This document shows positions 50,550-59,871 of a stretch of DNA of 64,000 nucleotides, one piece after another. The stretch is from an uncultured Clostridia bacterium (GTDB lineage Bacteria; Bacillota; Clostridia; Oscillospirales; Ruminococcaceae), in the NCBI GenBank assembly GCA_947589035.1, contig CANPYZ010000006.1:1-64000 (forward strand), in the 5' to 3' direction. Numbering within the stretch: position 1 is the stretch's first letter; each line of letters opens with the position of its first letter. The notes under the pieces are model-generated. The model was not told where the DNA came from, made no database searches, and saw only the letters and a program-made list of their open reading frames with translations. Made by a program: the position numbers and the translations under genes.

Positions 50550-52937
50550 TTATTTTAACGTAACAATTGTTACGCCGTTTTCGCCCTCACCGTAAACGCC
50601 GTTGCGGTAGTCTTTCACGCATTTCATAGATTTTAATTTCTGCTGAACGGCATTCCGGAGTAAACCCGTTCCTTTTCCGTGAATGATTGTGACTGTTCCG
50701 ATATGGGCAAGCATGGCATGGGAAAGAAACTGTTCCACTTCATGAACGCCTTCGTCACAGGAATATCCACGAATATCTAATTCCATAGTGCCTTTTCGTT
50801 CGACTTTAGCGGAAACTTGATTCGTGCGCTTTTTCTTCTGTTTAGGTTGAGTTTTTCGGGAAGTGTCCAGTAAACGCAGGCGGGAAAGCTGAATTTTCAT
50901 TTTCATGATACCCATTTGCACGAAAACAGAATCAGCATGTTCATTCGGTTCAGAAACAATGACGGCTTCCTGCTGTAAATCCGCAATTAACACAGTATCG
51001 CCCTTTTTCAGCGGACGGGGGAGAACATATTCTCCGTTTTCGTTCATGCTGCCAATGACGGGGTTAGCGGTTTTATACATTTCCCGCAATTGCTGTGTGC
51101 TGGAAGATTTCAACGAAGAAACACGGCTGGAAAAATCTGCCTTTTCTTTTTCTTTGCGGAGCTGGTCGAGTTCATCAAGTAAGGCGTTCGATTGTGCTTT
51201 CGTGTGTTCCACAATTAGGCTTGCCTGTGCGGCGGCACGGTCGAGTGTTTCTTTTTCCTGCTGGTGTAATAAATGATTTTTCTGTTCCCATTCTGATTTT
51301 AAATTTTCCGCATCACGGCGGAAATTTTCCGCAAGGGTTTTTTCTTTTTCGAGTTCTTTTCGGGCTTGTTCGAATTGTTCAATGACGTGTTCGAAACGCT
51401 GATTTTCTTCACTGACGAGAGATTTCGCATGTTGTAAAATGACTTCCGGCATACCGAGATGACCGGAAATGGCGAAAGCGTTCGATTTCCCGGGAGAACC
51501 GAGAATTAAGCGGTAAGTGGGCTGTAATGTTTCTGTGTTAAATTCGCAAGAGGCGTTAATCACGTCCGGCGTATCAGCGGCGTAGAGTTTCAATTCCTGA
51601 TAATGCGTAGTGACCATTAATTCTGCGCCGAGTTGCTTTAAATAATCAATAATCGCAATCGCTAAGGCTGCGCCTTCTACAGGGTCAGTGCCTGAACCGA
51701 GTTCGTCCATTAAAATTAATGATTTGTCATCAGCAGTACTTAAAATTTCAATCACGTTCAGCGTGTGGGCGGAAAAAGTAGACAAATTCTGTTCAATGCT
51801 CTGGCTGTCGCCAATGTCGGCAAGAATATGCTGAAAAATGGAAATTCGGCTGTTTTCTGCCACAGGAATTAACAATCCGCACATCGTCATTGCCGTTAAT
51901 AAACCAACTGTTTTTAAGGCAACTGTTTTTCCGCCTGTATTGGGTCCAGTAATCATTAACACTCTGTGTTGTTCGCCGAGGGAAATATCCACAGGCACGG
52001 CTTTTTCCGGGTCAAGAAGAGGGTGACGGGCTTTTTTCAAGTCAATGATGCCGTCGTCGCTAATCACGGGCTTTACGGCGTTTAACGAAAGAGCGTAATT
52101 CGCTTTGGCAAAATAAAAATTTAATTCTGCGCAAGTCTGGTGTAAGCGTTTCAGCGAATTAGCCTTTGCGCCAACGGCGTTGCAAAGTTTCTGCATAATG
52201 CGGTCAATTTCTTCCAGTTCCCGACTTTCGAGAAGACGAATGTCATTATTCGCCTCGACAATTTGGAGCGGTTCAATGAAAATCGTCTGTCCGCTGGCAG
52301 AAGTATCGTGAATTAAACCGGAAACGTTACTTCTATATTCGGCTTTTACCGGAAGAACGAAACGCCCGTCACGGAGCGTGACTGTGTTTTCCTGCAAATA
52401 TTTCTGCATGGTTTTATTTTTAATCATCTGGTTTAACGTCTCCCGCAAATGCGAACGGGAACGGAGTAATTTTTTCCGAATTTCGGAAAGGGCAGGGCTT
52501 GCGCTGTCGGCAATTTCTTCTTCAGAAATAATGGAACGCTCTAATAAATGCAATAATTCATCATCGGGAATAATTAGACAAAATAAATCATCTAATGATG
52601 TTGCTGTTTCACTGCAATGCCCGTACCATTGATAAAGATTCTGCACTTGCCGGAGCAAGTCCGCAACATCAAGCAAATCTTTTAAAGAAAGCCTCGCTCC
52701 AGAAGATACCCTCGTCACCATATTGCAAATATCGTGAAAATCAGAAAACGGCGGTGTTCCGAATTGTAATGCAAGCTGTAACGCATCGTCAGTTTTCTGA
52801 ATTTCTTTTCGAATTTCGGAAAGGTCATACATGGGCTGACAGGCTAAAAGCATTTGACGGGTAGCGTCATTCGAGGCGAATTGCTCCGCCTGATGTAAAA
52901 TTTTATCTAATTCCAGAACTTGTTCAAATTGTTTCAT
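50550..52937 (-). CDS. mutS2: Endonuclease MutS2 (RqcU)
   Basis: A 795-residue MutS2 protein. It lacks the mismatch-reading MutS I domain; a core/clamp region (1-300) leads to an ABC ATPase with Walker A GPNTGGKT and Walker B LMDELGSGTDP, then a coiled coil (about 515-630) and a C-terminal Smr nuclease domain (LDIRGYSCDEG, HGKGTGLLR). MutS2 suppresses recombination and, in Firmicutes, splits collided ribosomes for quality control. Length and domains are complete. The start overlaps recO by 14 bases. Confidence 0.96.
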   Translation of the reverse strand: MKQFEQVLELDKILHQAEQFASNDATRQMLLACQPMYDLSEIRKEIQKTDDALQLALQFGTPPFSDFHDICNMVTRVSSGARLSLKDLLDVADLLRQVQNLYQWYGHCSETATSLDDLFCLIIPDDELLHLLERSIISEEEIADSASPALSEIRKKLLRSRSHLRETLNQMIKNKTMQKYLQENTVTLRDGRFVLPVKAEYRSNVSGLIHDTSASGQTIFIEPLQIVEANNDIRLLESRELEEIDRIMQKLCNAVGAKANSLKRLHQTCAELNFYFAKANYALSLNAVKPVISDDGIIDLKKARHPLLDPEKAVPVDISLGEQHRVLMITGPNTGGKTVALKTVGLLTAMTMCGLLIPVAENSRISIFQHILADIGDSQSIEQNLSTFSAHTLNVIEILSTADDKSLILMDELGSGTDPVEGAALAIAIIDYLKQLGAELMVTTHYQELKLYAADTPDVINASCEFNTETLQPTYRLILGSPGKSNAFAISGHLGMPEVILQHAKSLVSEENQRFEHVIEQFEQARKELEKEKTLAENFRRDAENLKSEWEQKNHLLHQQEKETLDRAAAQASLIVEHTKAQSNALLDELDQLRKEKEKADFSSRVSSLKSSSTQQLREMYKTANPVIGSMNENGEYVLPRPLKKGDTVLIADLQQEAVIVSEPNEHADSVFVQMGIMKMKIQLSRLRLLDTSRKTQPKQKKKRTNQVSAKVERKGTMELDIRGYSCDEGVHEVEQFLSHAMLAHIGTVTIIHGKGTGLLRNAVQQKLKSMKCVKDYRNGVYGEGENGVTIVTLK

Positions 52938-53691
52938 GAAATTCTCCTTGAGTGATGTTCAGTTTTTTGTAATAGTCTAAAGCAGGAAATTTCCGGTTAA
53001 GGTGATATTGCAGAAACTGTTCCGCAAAATCCGCAAGAGGTTTCCGGCAATGTTCCGCAAGCCGGAAGAAGAAAATTTTTTCAAAATCTTGTAAAATAAT
53101 ATACCGGATTGCCTGCAATGCGCCGGAAGGCATGAGTATGCCTTCCGCATGGCAGGATTCACAGAAGAAACAGCCTTCTTCAACAGGGAAACGCACCGAA
53201 GAGGGCAAATAATTCCCACATTTCCGGCACATCACCACATCAGGCTGAAATCCGTAAAGTGCAGCAATGCGCAATTCAAAAATTGCCTTCAGAAGAAGTT
53301 CATCCGGTTCCGGTTCGGAAAGAAAATGCAGTGTATTCAGAAATAAACGCAACGCTTCCGGTGTAGTGGATTCCGGTAAGGCGGAATATAACACAATTTG
53401 CGAAAAATAAGACGCTAATGCCACGGCGGAAAGATTTTTCCGCAAGTCGTAAAAAATGCAAATCGGGCGGACACCGGTTAAAATTTGCGGACGATTTCGG
53501 GAAGAACGTTCGGAAAATTCAAATTCCGAATAAGCGAATAATTGAGAGGCAGAAGAAGTTTTCGACATGCGGGAAGAGGTTTTAGAACCTTTCACCAAAA
53601 TTTCCACAATGCCCTGTTCCGTGAGAATGTCAATGAATTTGCTATTTTCGCCGAAATTTTTCTGAGAAAGCACAAGCCCTTTAATGGTCAT
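52924..53691 (-). CDS. recO: DNA repair protein RecO
   Basis: A 255-residue RecF-pathway mediator that anneals ssDNA and loads RecA with RecR. I start at ATG 53691 (an adjacent ATG is at 53694), preceded by GAAAGGAA; the open frame continues to 53847 but yqzL occupies that region. The N-terminal OB fold (MTIKGLVLSQKNFGENSKF, one residue short of the start) is followed by a helical domain with a zinc finger CRKCG ... CESC. It overlaps yqzL upstream and mutS2 downstream. Confidence 0.93.
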   Translation of the reverse strand: MTIKGLVLSQKNFGENSKFIDILTEQGIVEILVKGSKTSSRMSKTSSASQLFAYSEFEFSERSSRNRPQILTGVRPICIFYDLRKNLSAVALASYFSQIVLYSALPESTTPEALRLFLNTLHFLSEPEPDELLLKAIFELRIAALYGFQPDVVMCRKCGNYLPSSVRFPVEEGCFFCESCHAEGILMPSGALQAIRYIILQDFEKIFFFRLAEHCRKPLADFAEQFLQYHLNRKFPALDYYKKLNITQGEFHETI

Positions 53692-53776
53692 CATTTCCTT
53701 TCTGTCGGGTATATTGGAGATAATCGGCAATTTTTCCGGATTTTTCGAATTGTTCCCATAACTGGTCAAGTAACAT
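53681..53776 (-). CDS. yqzL: YqzL-like small protein
   Basis: A 31-residue ORF, MLLDQLWEQFEKSGKIADYL then QYTRQKGNDDH, with GAGGTG 8 bases before ATG. The pattern W..F...G.I..YL and its place between era and recO match YqzL, the small protein encoded there in Bacillus; this copy is shorter than the 40-50 residue relatives. It overlaps the start of recO by 11 bases, suggesting translational coupling. The function of YqzL is unknown. Confidence 0.75.
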   Translation of the reverse strand: MLLDQLWEQFEKSGKIADYLQYTRQKGNDDH

Positions 53777-53881
53777 TTCAAATTCACCTCATCAAAAAAT
53801 TTTAATATTATTTTTAATATTATTTTTTTAATATTAGGATTCGCCACGGGGGAAAAAATATTTAAAGAAAATATTTCTGGA

Positions 53882-54778
53882 TTATTCTGATAAACCGAAA
53901 CTGCGGATTAAACTTTCTTTATTGCGCCAGTCTTCCTTGACTTTCACGAAACAGCGGAGATTGACTTGAATTTGGAAGAATTTTTCTAATTCCTGACGGG
54001 CAGAAATGGAAATTTTCTTCAGCATTGCGCCGTTTTTGCCAATGATAATGCCTTTGTGGGATTCCCGTTCACAGTAGATAATGGCGAAAATATCGAGTAA
54101 CTCTTTATCCTGCCGTTCCTTCATGGTTTCAATTGTCACGGCAACGCCGTGAGGGACTTCTTCATTGAGTAAGCGAAGTAATTTTTCCCGAATCATTTCC
54201 GCAGCGAGAACTTGTTCCGGCTGGTCAGTGAATTTCTCATCGGGAAAGAAATGCACAGAAGGTTGTGCAAGCTCTCCAGCAGTGGAGAGAATTTCTGCTA
54301 AACCGTCTTTCTGTTCCGCACTAACCGGAATAATGGCGTAAGGGTGATAGGCGTTTTCTAATCTAAGCATGAACGGCATAAGGGCAGACTTATCCTGAAG
54401 TAAATCAATTTTATTTAAGATAATTATACAGGAATGTTTCTGCTGGGTAATCGTCCGAAGCATGGATTCATCTTGTGCATGTAAGGGCTTTGTCGCATCA
54501 AGAACGTAAAGCACAGCATCGGCATCTTTAGCGGAATTTTCCGCCGTCTGGAGCATGTGGGAACTAAGTTTATTTTTCGGGCGGTGTAAACCTGGCGTGT
54601 CAATGAACACGAATTGCGTTTCTTCCCGGGTAAGAATGCCCGTAATTCTGGTGCGTGTGGTTTGCGGTTTACTGCTCACAGAGGCAATTTTTTCCCCGAC
54701 AAGGGCATTGAGCAGCGTTGATTTTCCGGCGTTCGTTCTGCCGGAAAGCGTGAGAAAAATCGATTTTGTTTGCATCAT
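53882..54778 (-). CDS. era: GTPase Era
   Basis: A 298-residue Ras-like GTPase binding the 3' end of 16S rRNA during 30S assembly. G1 is GRTNAGKST (usually GRPNVGKS), G3 DTPG and G4 NKID, with a C-terminal KH domain (about 215-298) containing the GKNGAMLKKI type GxxG loop. GGGAG lies 10 bases before ATG 54778, inside the end of ybeY, which is 3 bases upstream. Confidence 0.96.
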   Translation of the reverse strand: MMQTKSIFLTLSGRTNAGKSTLLNALVGEKIASVSSKPQTTRTRITGILTREETQFVFIDTPGLHRPKNKLSSHMLQTAENSAKDADAVLYVLDATKPLHAQDESMLRTITQQKHSCIIILNKIDLLQDKSALMPFMLRLENAYHPYAIIPVSAEQKDGLAEILSTAGELAQPSVHFFPDEKFTDQPEQVLAAEMIREKLLRLLNEEVPHGVAVTIETMKERQDKELLDIFAIIYCERESHKGIIIGKNGAMLKKISISARQELEKFFQIQVNLRCFVKVKEDWRNKESLIRSFGLSE

Positions 54779-54781
54779 GAA

Positions 54782-55300
54782 TTAATTACTCCCTGAATTG
54801 GTATAAGTCAGTTCTCTGGAAATCCCGAGTTTTTCGAGAACGGCTTCTTCTTTTTCACGCATAATGCGTTCATCGAGTGGGCTTTTTTCGTGGTCGTACC
54901 CTAAAAGATGTAACATAGAATGCACCGTTAAAAAACCAATTTCCCGACTAAGTGAATGCCCGTAAATATTCGCCTGCTTCACAGCCGTTTCAATCGAAAT
55001 CACAATATCCCCCAACAGAACAAAACCTGTTTCAGCGTTAATTTCCACTGTGCCGTCTTCACTGGTCAGCGGAAAAGATAACACATCTGTCGGAGCGTCT
55101 TTCTGGCGGTAAGTTTTATTCAGCGTTCGAATTTCCGCATTGGAAACGAATGAAACACTGACTTCTGCATTTTGCGCAAAGCCTTCCGAAATCAGCACGG
55201 CATGGCAGCAGCGGCGAATCAGCATACGAATGCCGGAAGGAATTTTCACGGCGTTTTGATTGTTTTTAATGCTGACTTTCAGTTTACCTGGTTTCTGCAT
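54782..55300 (-). CDS. ybeY: Endoribonuclease YbeY
   Basis: A 172-residue zinc-dependent RNase for 16S rRNA maturation and ribosome quality control. The metal site HSMLHLLGYDH has the three His of the HxxxHxxGYDH signature, and FVSNAEIRTLNKTYR is the conserved upstream strand. AAAGGAAA precedes ATG. It is directly upstream of era, the common Firmicute order. Confidence 0.95.
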   Translation of the reverse strand: MQKPGKLKVSIKNNQNAVKIPSGIRMLIRRCCHAVLISEGFAQNAEVSVSFVSNAEIRTLNKTYRQKDAPTDVLSFPLTSEDGTVEINAETGFVLLGDIVISIETAVKQANIYGHSLSREIGFLTVHSMLHLLGYDHEKSPLDERIMREKEEAVLEKLGISRELTYTNSGSN

Positions 55301-55325
55301 AACTATTTTCCTTTCTTAATGAAAA

Positions 55326-56294
55326 TCACGAACGGGATTGATAAAATTTTTCATACGCCCGAATAATCTCCTGCACAAGTTTATGCCGGACAACGTCTTT
55401 TTCATTCAGGCGCATAATGGCAATATCTTCAATATTTTTCAGAATTTTCATGGCTTCGGTTAAACCGGAACGGCGTTTTTCGGCAAGGTCAATTTGCGTA
55501 ATGTCTCCTGTAATCACCATTTTGCTGTGATTGCCGAGACGGGTTAAAAACATTTTAATTTGTTCAGAAGTCGTGTTCTGGGCTTCATCTAAAATAATAA
55601 ATGCGTCGTCTAACGTTCTGCCCCGCATATAGGCTAAAGGCGCAACTTCAATGGAATTTCGTTCCATTAGACGGGAAAATGTTTCCCCGCCGAACATGTC
55701 CAGCAAGGCATCATATAACGGTCTTAAATAAGGGTCAACTTTATTTTGCAAGTCTCCCGGGAGAAAACCGAGTTTTTCGCCGGCTTCCACGGCTGGACGA
55801 GTAAGAATAATTTTCTGGACTTCATGCGCCTTGAATGCCGTCACTGCCATTGCTACAGCAAGGTAAGTTTTCCCTGTTCCGGCAGGACCAACGCCGAGAA
55901 CAATGGTATTTTTCCGGATTGCCTCAACGTAATTTTTCTGTCCAACGGTTTTCGGGCGGACAACTTTTCCGCTAACAGTTAAACAAATGCCGTCATGCGT
56001 TAGCGTTTTCATGGCTTCGGCTTCACCATCAGAAAGCATGGTCATCACATACCGAACGGTCTGTTCAGAAATTTGCTGTCCCTGGTCGGCGAGTTCTCCG
56101 AGCATTCGCAAAGCCTGAACCGCTCTTGCAGTGCCTTCCGGTTCACCCGTCACGAAAATTTCCGCCCCTCTTCCGGCAATCATGACATGATATTCTTTTT
56201 GCAAAGTCAGTAAATTTTGGTCATAGCTGCCGAACACGGTTTGAATGCTGGCAGGATTCTGAAAATGAATTTGTTCTTCAGTCAAACTATTCAC
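55326..56294 (-). CDS. phoH: PhoH family ATPase
   Basis: A 322-residue PhoH-like protein with an N-terminal KH-like part (1-100) and a P-loop ATPase: Walker A GPAGTGKTYLA and Walker B FIILDEAQN. It works with YbeY in RNA metabolism. The start is GTG 56294 or, better spaced from AGGTGA, TTG 56285; no ATG fits. First gene of the phoH-ybeY-era-yqzL-recO-mutS2 block. Confidence 0.93.
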   Translation of the reverse strand: MNSLTEEQIHFQNPASIQTVFGSYDQNLLTLQKEYHVMIAGRGAEIFVTGEPEGTARAVQALRMLGELADQGQQISEQTVRYVMTMLSDGEAEAMKTLTHDGICLTVSGKVVRPKTVGQKNYVEAIRKNTIVLGVGPAGTGKTYLAVAMAVTAFKAHEVQKIILTRPAVEAGEKLGFLPGDLQNKVDPYLRPLYDALLDMFGGETFSRLMERNSIEVAPLAYMRGRTLDDAFIILDEAQNTTSEQIKMFLTRLGNHSKMVITGDITQIDLAEKRRSGLTEAMKILKNIEDIAIMRLNEKDVVRHKLVQEIIRAYEKFYQSRS

Positions 56295-56321
56295 CTATTC
56301 TTTCATAGCGTTCTGTTTTCT

Positions 56322-56350
56322 ATTATACAATATTTTCACAGAAAAATCAA
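56322..56350 (-). promoter_or_regulatory. Promoter of the phoH-era-recO block
   Basis: Minus strand TTGATT (56350-56345), 17 bases, TATAAT (56327-56322). Confidence 0.8.
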
Positions 56351-56419
56351 GTCTTTTGCAAAAATTTTTGTGAAAATAATCCTGTGGAAAAATTTTTTCA
56401 GAAAATTTCAAAAAAACAC

Positions 56420-56448
56420 TTGACAAAATTTTTCCGATGTGGTATAAT
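56420..56448 (+). promoter_or_regulatory. Promoter of infC-rpmI-rplT
   Basis: TTGACA (56420-56425), 17 bases, TATAAT (56443-56448): a perfect consensus. Confidence 0.88.
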
Positions 56449-56454
56449 AAATTC

Positions 56455-56590
56455 CGGAACAAAGCAGATGCCTTCCGTGTCTCACCGTTTGACTGAAACA
56501 TGCCGAAACGGTTTTCGTGAACAAATTGCCCTTTTCGTGAGGGCTTGTGCAGGAGTACGGACGGAATATCTGTACTCTATTTTTTGTTTT
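56455..56590 (+). promoter_or_regulatory. L20-type leader with attenuator terminator
   Basis: About 150 untranslated bases precede infC. They contain helices such as ACCGTTT / AAACGGT and GCCCTTTTCGTGAGGGC, then a terminator with stem GAGTACGG / CTGTACTC (56553-56577, one G-U) and TATTTTTTGTTTT. Firmicute infC operons are controlled by L20 binding to such a leader and causing premature termination; the assignment is by context plus the terminator. Confidence 0.75.
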
Positions 56591-56616
56591 GAAAAATTTA
56601 TGCTTGGGGGTGCTTG

Positions 56617-57147
56617 ATTATAAGCAGCAAGGAAAACAAGGACATGCAAGTCAATGAAATGATTCGAGATAAAGAAATTCTGGTCATTGACGTGGACGGA
56701 ACGAAACTCGGCGTAATGTCTGCCCGTGATGCGCAGTTGCTCGCCTATGAAAAAGATTTAGATTTGGTGAAAATTGCTCCGCAGGCGAAACCGCCTGTTT
56801 GCCGAATTTTAGATTATGGCAAGTTCTGTTTTGAACAGCAGAAACGGGAAAAAGAAGCCAGAAAAAACCAGAAAGTCATGTCAATTAAAGAAATTCGCAT
56901 GTTTTCAACGATTGATACGAACGATTTCAACACAAAAGTCAATCAGGCAATTAAATTCCTGAAAGGCGGAGATAAATTAAAAGTTTCCGTTCGTTTCCGT
57001 AAGCGTGCCATTGCACATCCGCAGTTCGGAGAAGAACTGCTCGAACGCTTTAAAGAGGCTTGCAGTGAATATGGCGTTGTGGATAAGCCCGCTAAAGCAG
57101 AGGGCAGAAGCATTGTGATGTTCATTTCCCCGAAAGCATCCAAGTAA
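56617..57147 (+). CDS. infC: Translation initiation factor IF-3
   Basis: A 176-residue IF3 that checks start codons on the 30S subunit. The N-terminal domain (VNEMIRDKEILVIDVDGTKL in two parts) and C-terminal domain (MSIKEIRMFSTIDTNDFNTK) are both complete. The first codons are TTG-ATT-ATA with no ATG until 56644. GGGGGTG (56606-56612) fits best to ATT at 56617; AUU starts are known for infC and allow IF3 to repress its own synthesis. TTG 56614 is the alternative. Confidence 0.92.
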   Translation: MISSKENKDMQVNEMIRDKEILVIDVDGTKLGVMSARDAQLLAYEKDLDLVKIAPQAKPPVCRILDYGKFCFEQQKREKEARKNQKVMSIKEIRMFSTIDTNDFNTKVNQAIKFLKGGDKLKVSVRFRKRAIAHPQFGEELLERFKEACSEYGVVDKPAKAEGRSIVMFISPKASK

Positions 57148-57168
57148 TTTAAGGAGGAATTTTTGATT

Positions 57169-57375
57169 ATGGCAAAGAAAGTTAAAGTTAAGACACATTC
57201 CGGAGCAAAAAAACGGTTTAAATTAACCGCTTCCGGCAAGCTGAAATATCAGCACACCAACAAACGTCACAGACTGACACAGAAAGACACCAAGAGAAAA
57301 AGAATTGCCAGAAATGCTGGTGTTGCAGATGTTTCCAATGCACCAACACTGAAAAAACTGGTTCCGTATCTGTAA
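57169..57375 (+). CDS. rpmI: Ribosomal protein bL35
   Basis: A 68-residue, strongly basic protein. [19 protein letters not shown] is the bL35 signature. ATG 57169 follows AAGGAGGA. It sits between infC and rplT as usual. Confidence 0.97.
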   Translation: MAKKVKVKTHSGAKKRFKLTASGKLKYQHTNKRHRLTQKDTKRKRIARNAGVADVSNAPTLKKLVPYL

Positions 57376-57422
57376 TTTGAAGTAATTTAAATTAATTTGA
57401 AGTAAATGGAGGGATTTGCCCT

Positions 57423-57776
57423 ATGGCAAGAATTAAAGGTGCGTTAGCCACACGCAAAAGAAGAAATAAGACACTGAAACTCGCTAAAGGCTATTTTGGC
57501 GCAAAGAGTAAACATTTCAAAATGGCAAAACAGGCTGTGATGAAGTCTGGGCAGTATGCTTACATTGGCAGAAAACAGAAGAAGAGAAATTTCCGTCAGT
57601 TATGGATTACCAGAATTTCCGCTGCCGCAAAACTGAACGGAATGAATTATTCCACTTTTATGAACGGCTGCAAAAAAGCCGGTATCACACTCAATAGAAA
57701 AATGCTCTCTGAAATTGCGATTCATGATGCTGAGGGCTTTGCAGTAATCGCTGCACAAGCAAAAGCTGCTCTTTGA
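57423..57776 (+). CDS. rplT: Ribosomal protein bL20
   Basis: A 117-residue large-subunit assembly protein. [20 protein letters not shown] and [20 protein letters not shown] are typical bL20. It is also the likely repressor acting on the leader before infC. GGAGGG precedes ATG. Confidence 0.97.
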   Translation: MARIKGALATRKRRNKTLKLAKGYFGAKSKHFKMAKQAVMKSGQYAYIGRKQKKRNFRQLWITRISAAAKLNGMNYSTFMNGCKKAGITLNRKMLSEIAIHDAEGFAVIAAQAKAAL

Positions 57777-57793
57777 TGAGAAAGAAAACCATT

Positions 57794-57826
57794 CACGCTC
57801 TTGACCAATAAAGAGCGTGTTTTGTT
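57794..57826 (+). terminator. Terminator of infC-rpmI-rplT
   Basis: 9-bp stem CACGCTCTT / AAGAGCGTG followed by TTTTGTTAT. Confidence 0.85.
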
Positions 57827-57854
57827 ATATCGCCGCATGAGAAAGGAATTTGCC

Positions 57855-58625
57855 ATGCCTGCCAAAAACATTATTTCTAAAGAAAATAGTTTCATTCGGA
57901 AGTATTTGCAATTAAGGGATAAGAAAAAATTCCGTCAGGAAGAACAGGCTTTCGTGATTGAGGGCTTACGCATTGTACAGGACGCTTTGCAAAAGCCGGA
58001 ACAGGTACAGCAAATATTCTGCACAGAAACTGCCCTGAAAAAATATTCTGAATTATTATTATTTCAGCAACAGAAAATCATTCAAGTTTCTGATGCGTTA
58101 GGAAAACTCATGAGCGACACGGAACACACACAAGGCGTTTTCGCTGTGTGCCGTATGCCGGAACAACAAGCGGAAATTTCCCCTTCCGGAAAATATTTAG
58201 TCTTATGCCAACTGCAAGACCCCGGAAATATGGGCATGATTTTAAGAACTTGCGATGCGTTAGGCATAGAAGGCGTTTTATTCACAGAATGCTGTGATGT
58301 CTATAACCCGAAAACCATTCGGGCAACAATGGGGTCAATTTTTCGAGTGCCAATGTTTTTCGGAAATACTCCAGAAGAATTACTGCATATGCTGAATCAG
58401 CTAAAAATTATTTCTTATGCCTCTGTTCCGGACAAAAATGCCTTGCCTTTGACTTCATGTGCGTTCAATTCTGGTTGTGCTGTGTGGATTGGCAATGAGG
58501 GCAACGGCTTGCCGGAAGAAATTATTTCTTCTTGCCAGAAAATCACTATTCCTATGCGTGGCGGTGCGGAATCGCTGAATGCAGCAATGGCAGCAGGAAT
58601 TTTACTTTGGGAAATTTTACGCTGA
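57855..58625 (+). CDS. TrmH/SpoU family RNA 2'-O-methyltransferase
   Basis: A 256-residue SPOUT methyltransferase. ATG 57855 follows GAAAGGAA; the longer frame runs into the rplT terminator. The N-terminal substrate-binding domain (EGLRIVQDAL) precedes the knotted SAM site with motifs LQDPGNMGMILRTCDALG, GNEGNGLPEEI and MRGGAESLNAAMAAG. It modifies rRNA or tRNA; the exact site is unknown. dprA starts 14 bases after it. Confidence 0.9.
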   Translation: MPAKNIISKENSFIRKYLQLRDKKKFRQEEQAFVIEGLRIVQDALQKPEQVQQIFCTETALKKYSELLLFQQQKIIQVSDALGKLMSDTEHTQGVFAVCRMPEQQAEISPSGKYLVLCQLQDPGNMGMILRTCDALGIEGVLFTECCDVYNPKTIRATMGSIFRVPMFFGNTPEELLHMLNQLKIISYASVPDKNALPLTSCAFNSGCAVWIGNEGNGLPEEIISSCQKITIPMRGGAESLNAAMAAGILLWEILR

Positions 58626-58639
58626 AAGAAGGGAAAATC

Positions 58640-59821
58640 ATGCCGGAAGAAGTCTATTGGATTTGGATTGTGATTGTGATGGGAATCGGTCATAAAGAAA
58701 CCGTTCCGCAAATCGAAAATTTTTCTTCCATACAGGAAATGTATCATCACATGCTTGATTCAAGCTGTACGTTCATGAATGCAAAACAGAAAAAACGTGC
58801 GTTAGAAACGCCGTTGGAAAAAGCAGAAAAAATTTGGGAAAAATGCTGCCAGAAAGAAATTAACATGCTCACATGCAATGATGCATATTATCCGGAAATT
58901 CTGAAAAGAATTTACTATCCGCCAGCAATATTATTTTACAAAGGAAATCCGGAAGTTTTACAGGGAGAAAATTTAATTGCTGCTGTGGGAACACGTTCCC
59001 CTTCGGAATATAGTTTGCAGGTAGCAAGACATTTATATCAGGAATTAGTTGATGCGAATTGCACTTTAGTCAGCGGCTGTGCAGTAGGACTTGACACAAT
59101 CGCACATAAAACTTCTGTGGAAAACGGTAAACCAACAATTGCTGTTCTCGGTTGCGGCGTGGATTATCCTTATCCGAAAGGAAGCCAGGAACTAAAAGAA
59201 CAAATTATTAATAATGGTCTTCTTCTATCAGAATTTTTTCCGGAAACGCCGCCCTACAGAGGGAATTTTCCGGTTCGTAACAGGTTAATGACCGGAATTA
59301 GTAAAAAGCTTTTAATTATTGAAGCAGGAAGTAGCAGCGGTTGTTTAGTGACAGCAAGTCATGCCCTTGAACAGTCTAAGCCAATTTATTGCATTCCGCC
59401 GACGGATATTTATTCCCCGAGGTACGCCGGACAGCGCAGTCTTCTTCGAGATGGCGCAACGCCTATATACGGAGTAGAAGACATTTTAGAAGATAAAGAC
59501 TTTTTTGCAGAAAAAAAGCCTGAAATCAAAAAAACAAAAATTAAAAAAACAGAGAAAAAAATTTCTCCGAAAATTCCAGAAAAAGAACAAATTTCCCCGT
59601 CTGTTTCAGAAAATCCGGTTCAGCAAGATGAATTTCCTGATGAAATCAGTCAAGAACAGCAAGCCATTCTTCATCTTCTTGAAGATGGTTCGAAAACAGT
59701 CAATATGCTTTGCTGTGATACGAACATGACATTTGAAAATATATCCGTTTGTTTATTGGAAATGGAAATGAACGGCTGGATTACTAACACGGACGGTTTT
59801 TACAAGCTTGCAAATCAGTAA
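58640..59821 (+). CDS. dprA: DNA processing protein DprA
   Basis: A 393-residue DprA/Smf protein that loads RecA on incoming ssDNA in transformation. ATG 58640 follows GAAGGGA. The Rossmann-like core has AVGTRSPSEYS, VSGCAVGLDTIAHK and PVRNRLMTG, with a C-terminal winged helix (about 325-393) after a Lys-rich linker. Its presence suggests capacity for DNA uptake or at least recombination of incoming DNA. It stands before topA and trmFO, the standard Firmicute order. Confidence 0.95.
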   Translation: MPEEVYWIWIVIVMGIGHKETVPQIENFSSIQEMYHHMLDSSCTFMNAKQKKRALETPLEKAEKIWEKCCQKEINMLTCNDAYYPEILKRIYYPPAILFYKGNPEVLQGENLIAAVGTRSPSEYSLQVARHLYQELVDANCTLVSGCAVGLDTIAHKTSVENGKPTIAVLGCGVDYPYPKGSQELKEQIINNGLLLSEFFPETPPYRGNFPVRNRLMTGISKKLLIIEAGSSSGCLVTASHALEQSKPIYCIPPTDIYSPRYAGQRSLLRDGATPIYGVEDILEDKDFFAEKKPEIKKTKIKKTEKKISPKIPEKEQISPSVSENPVQQDEFPDEISQEQQAILHLLEDGSKTVNMLCCDTNMTFENISVCLLEMEMNGWITNTDGFYKLANQ

Positions 59822-59871
59822 AACAGCACATGAAACATGAAAGGAGTGTGTGCCGGTTATCCGGCAGAGCT

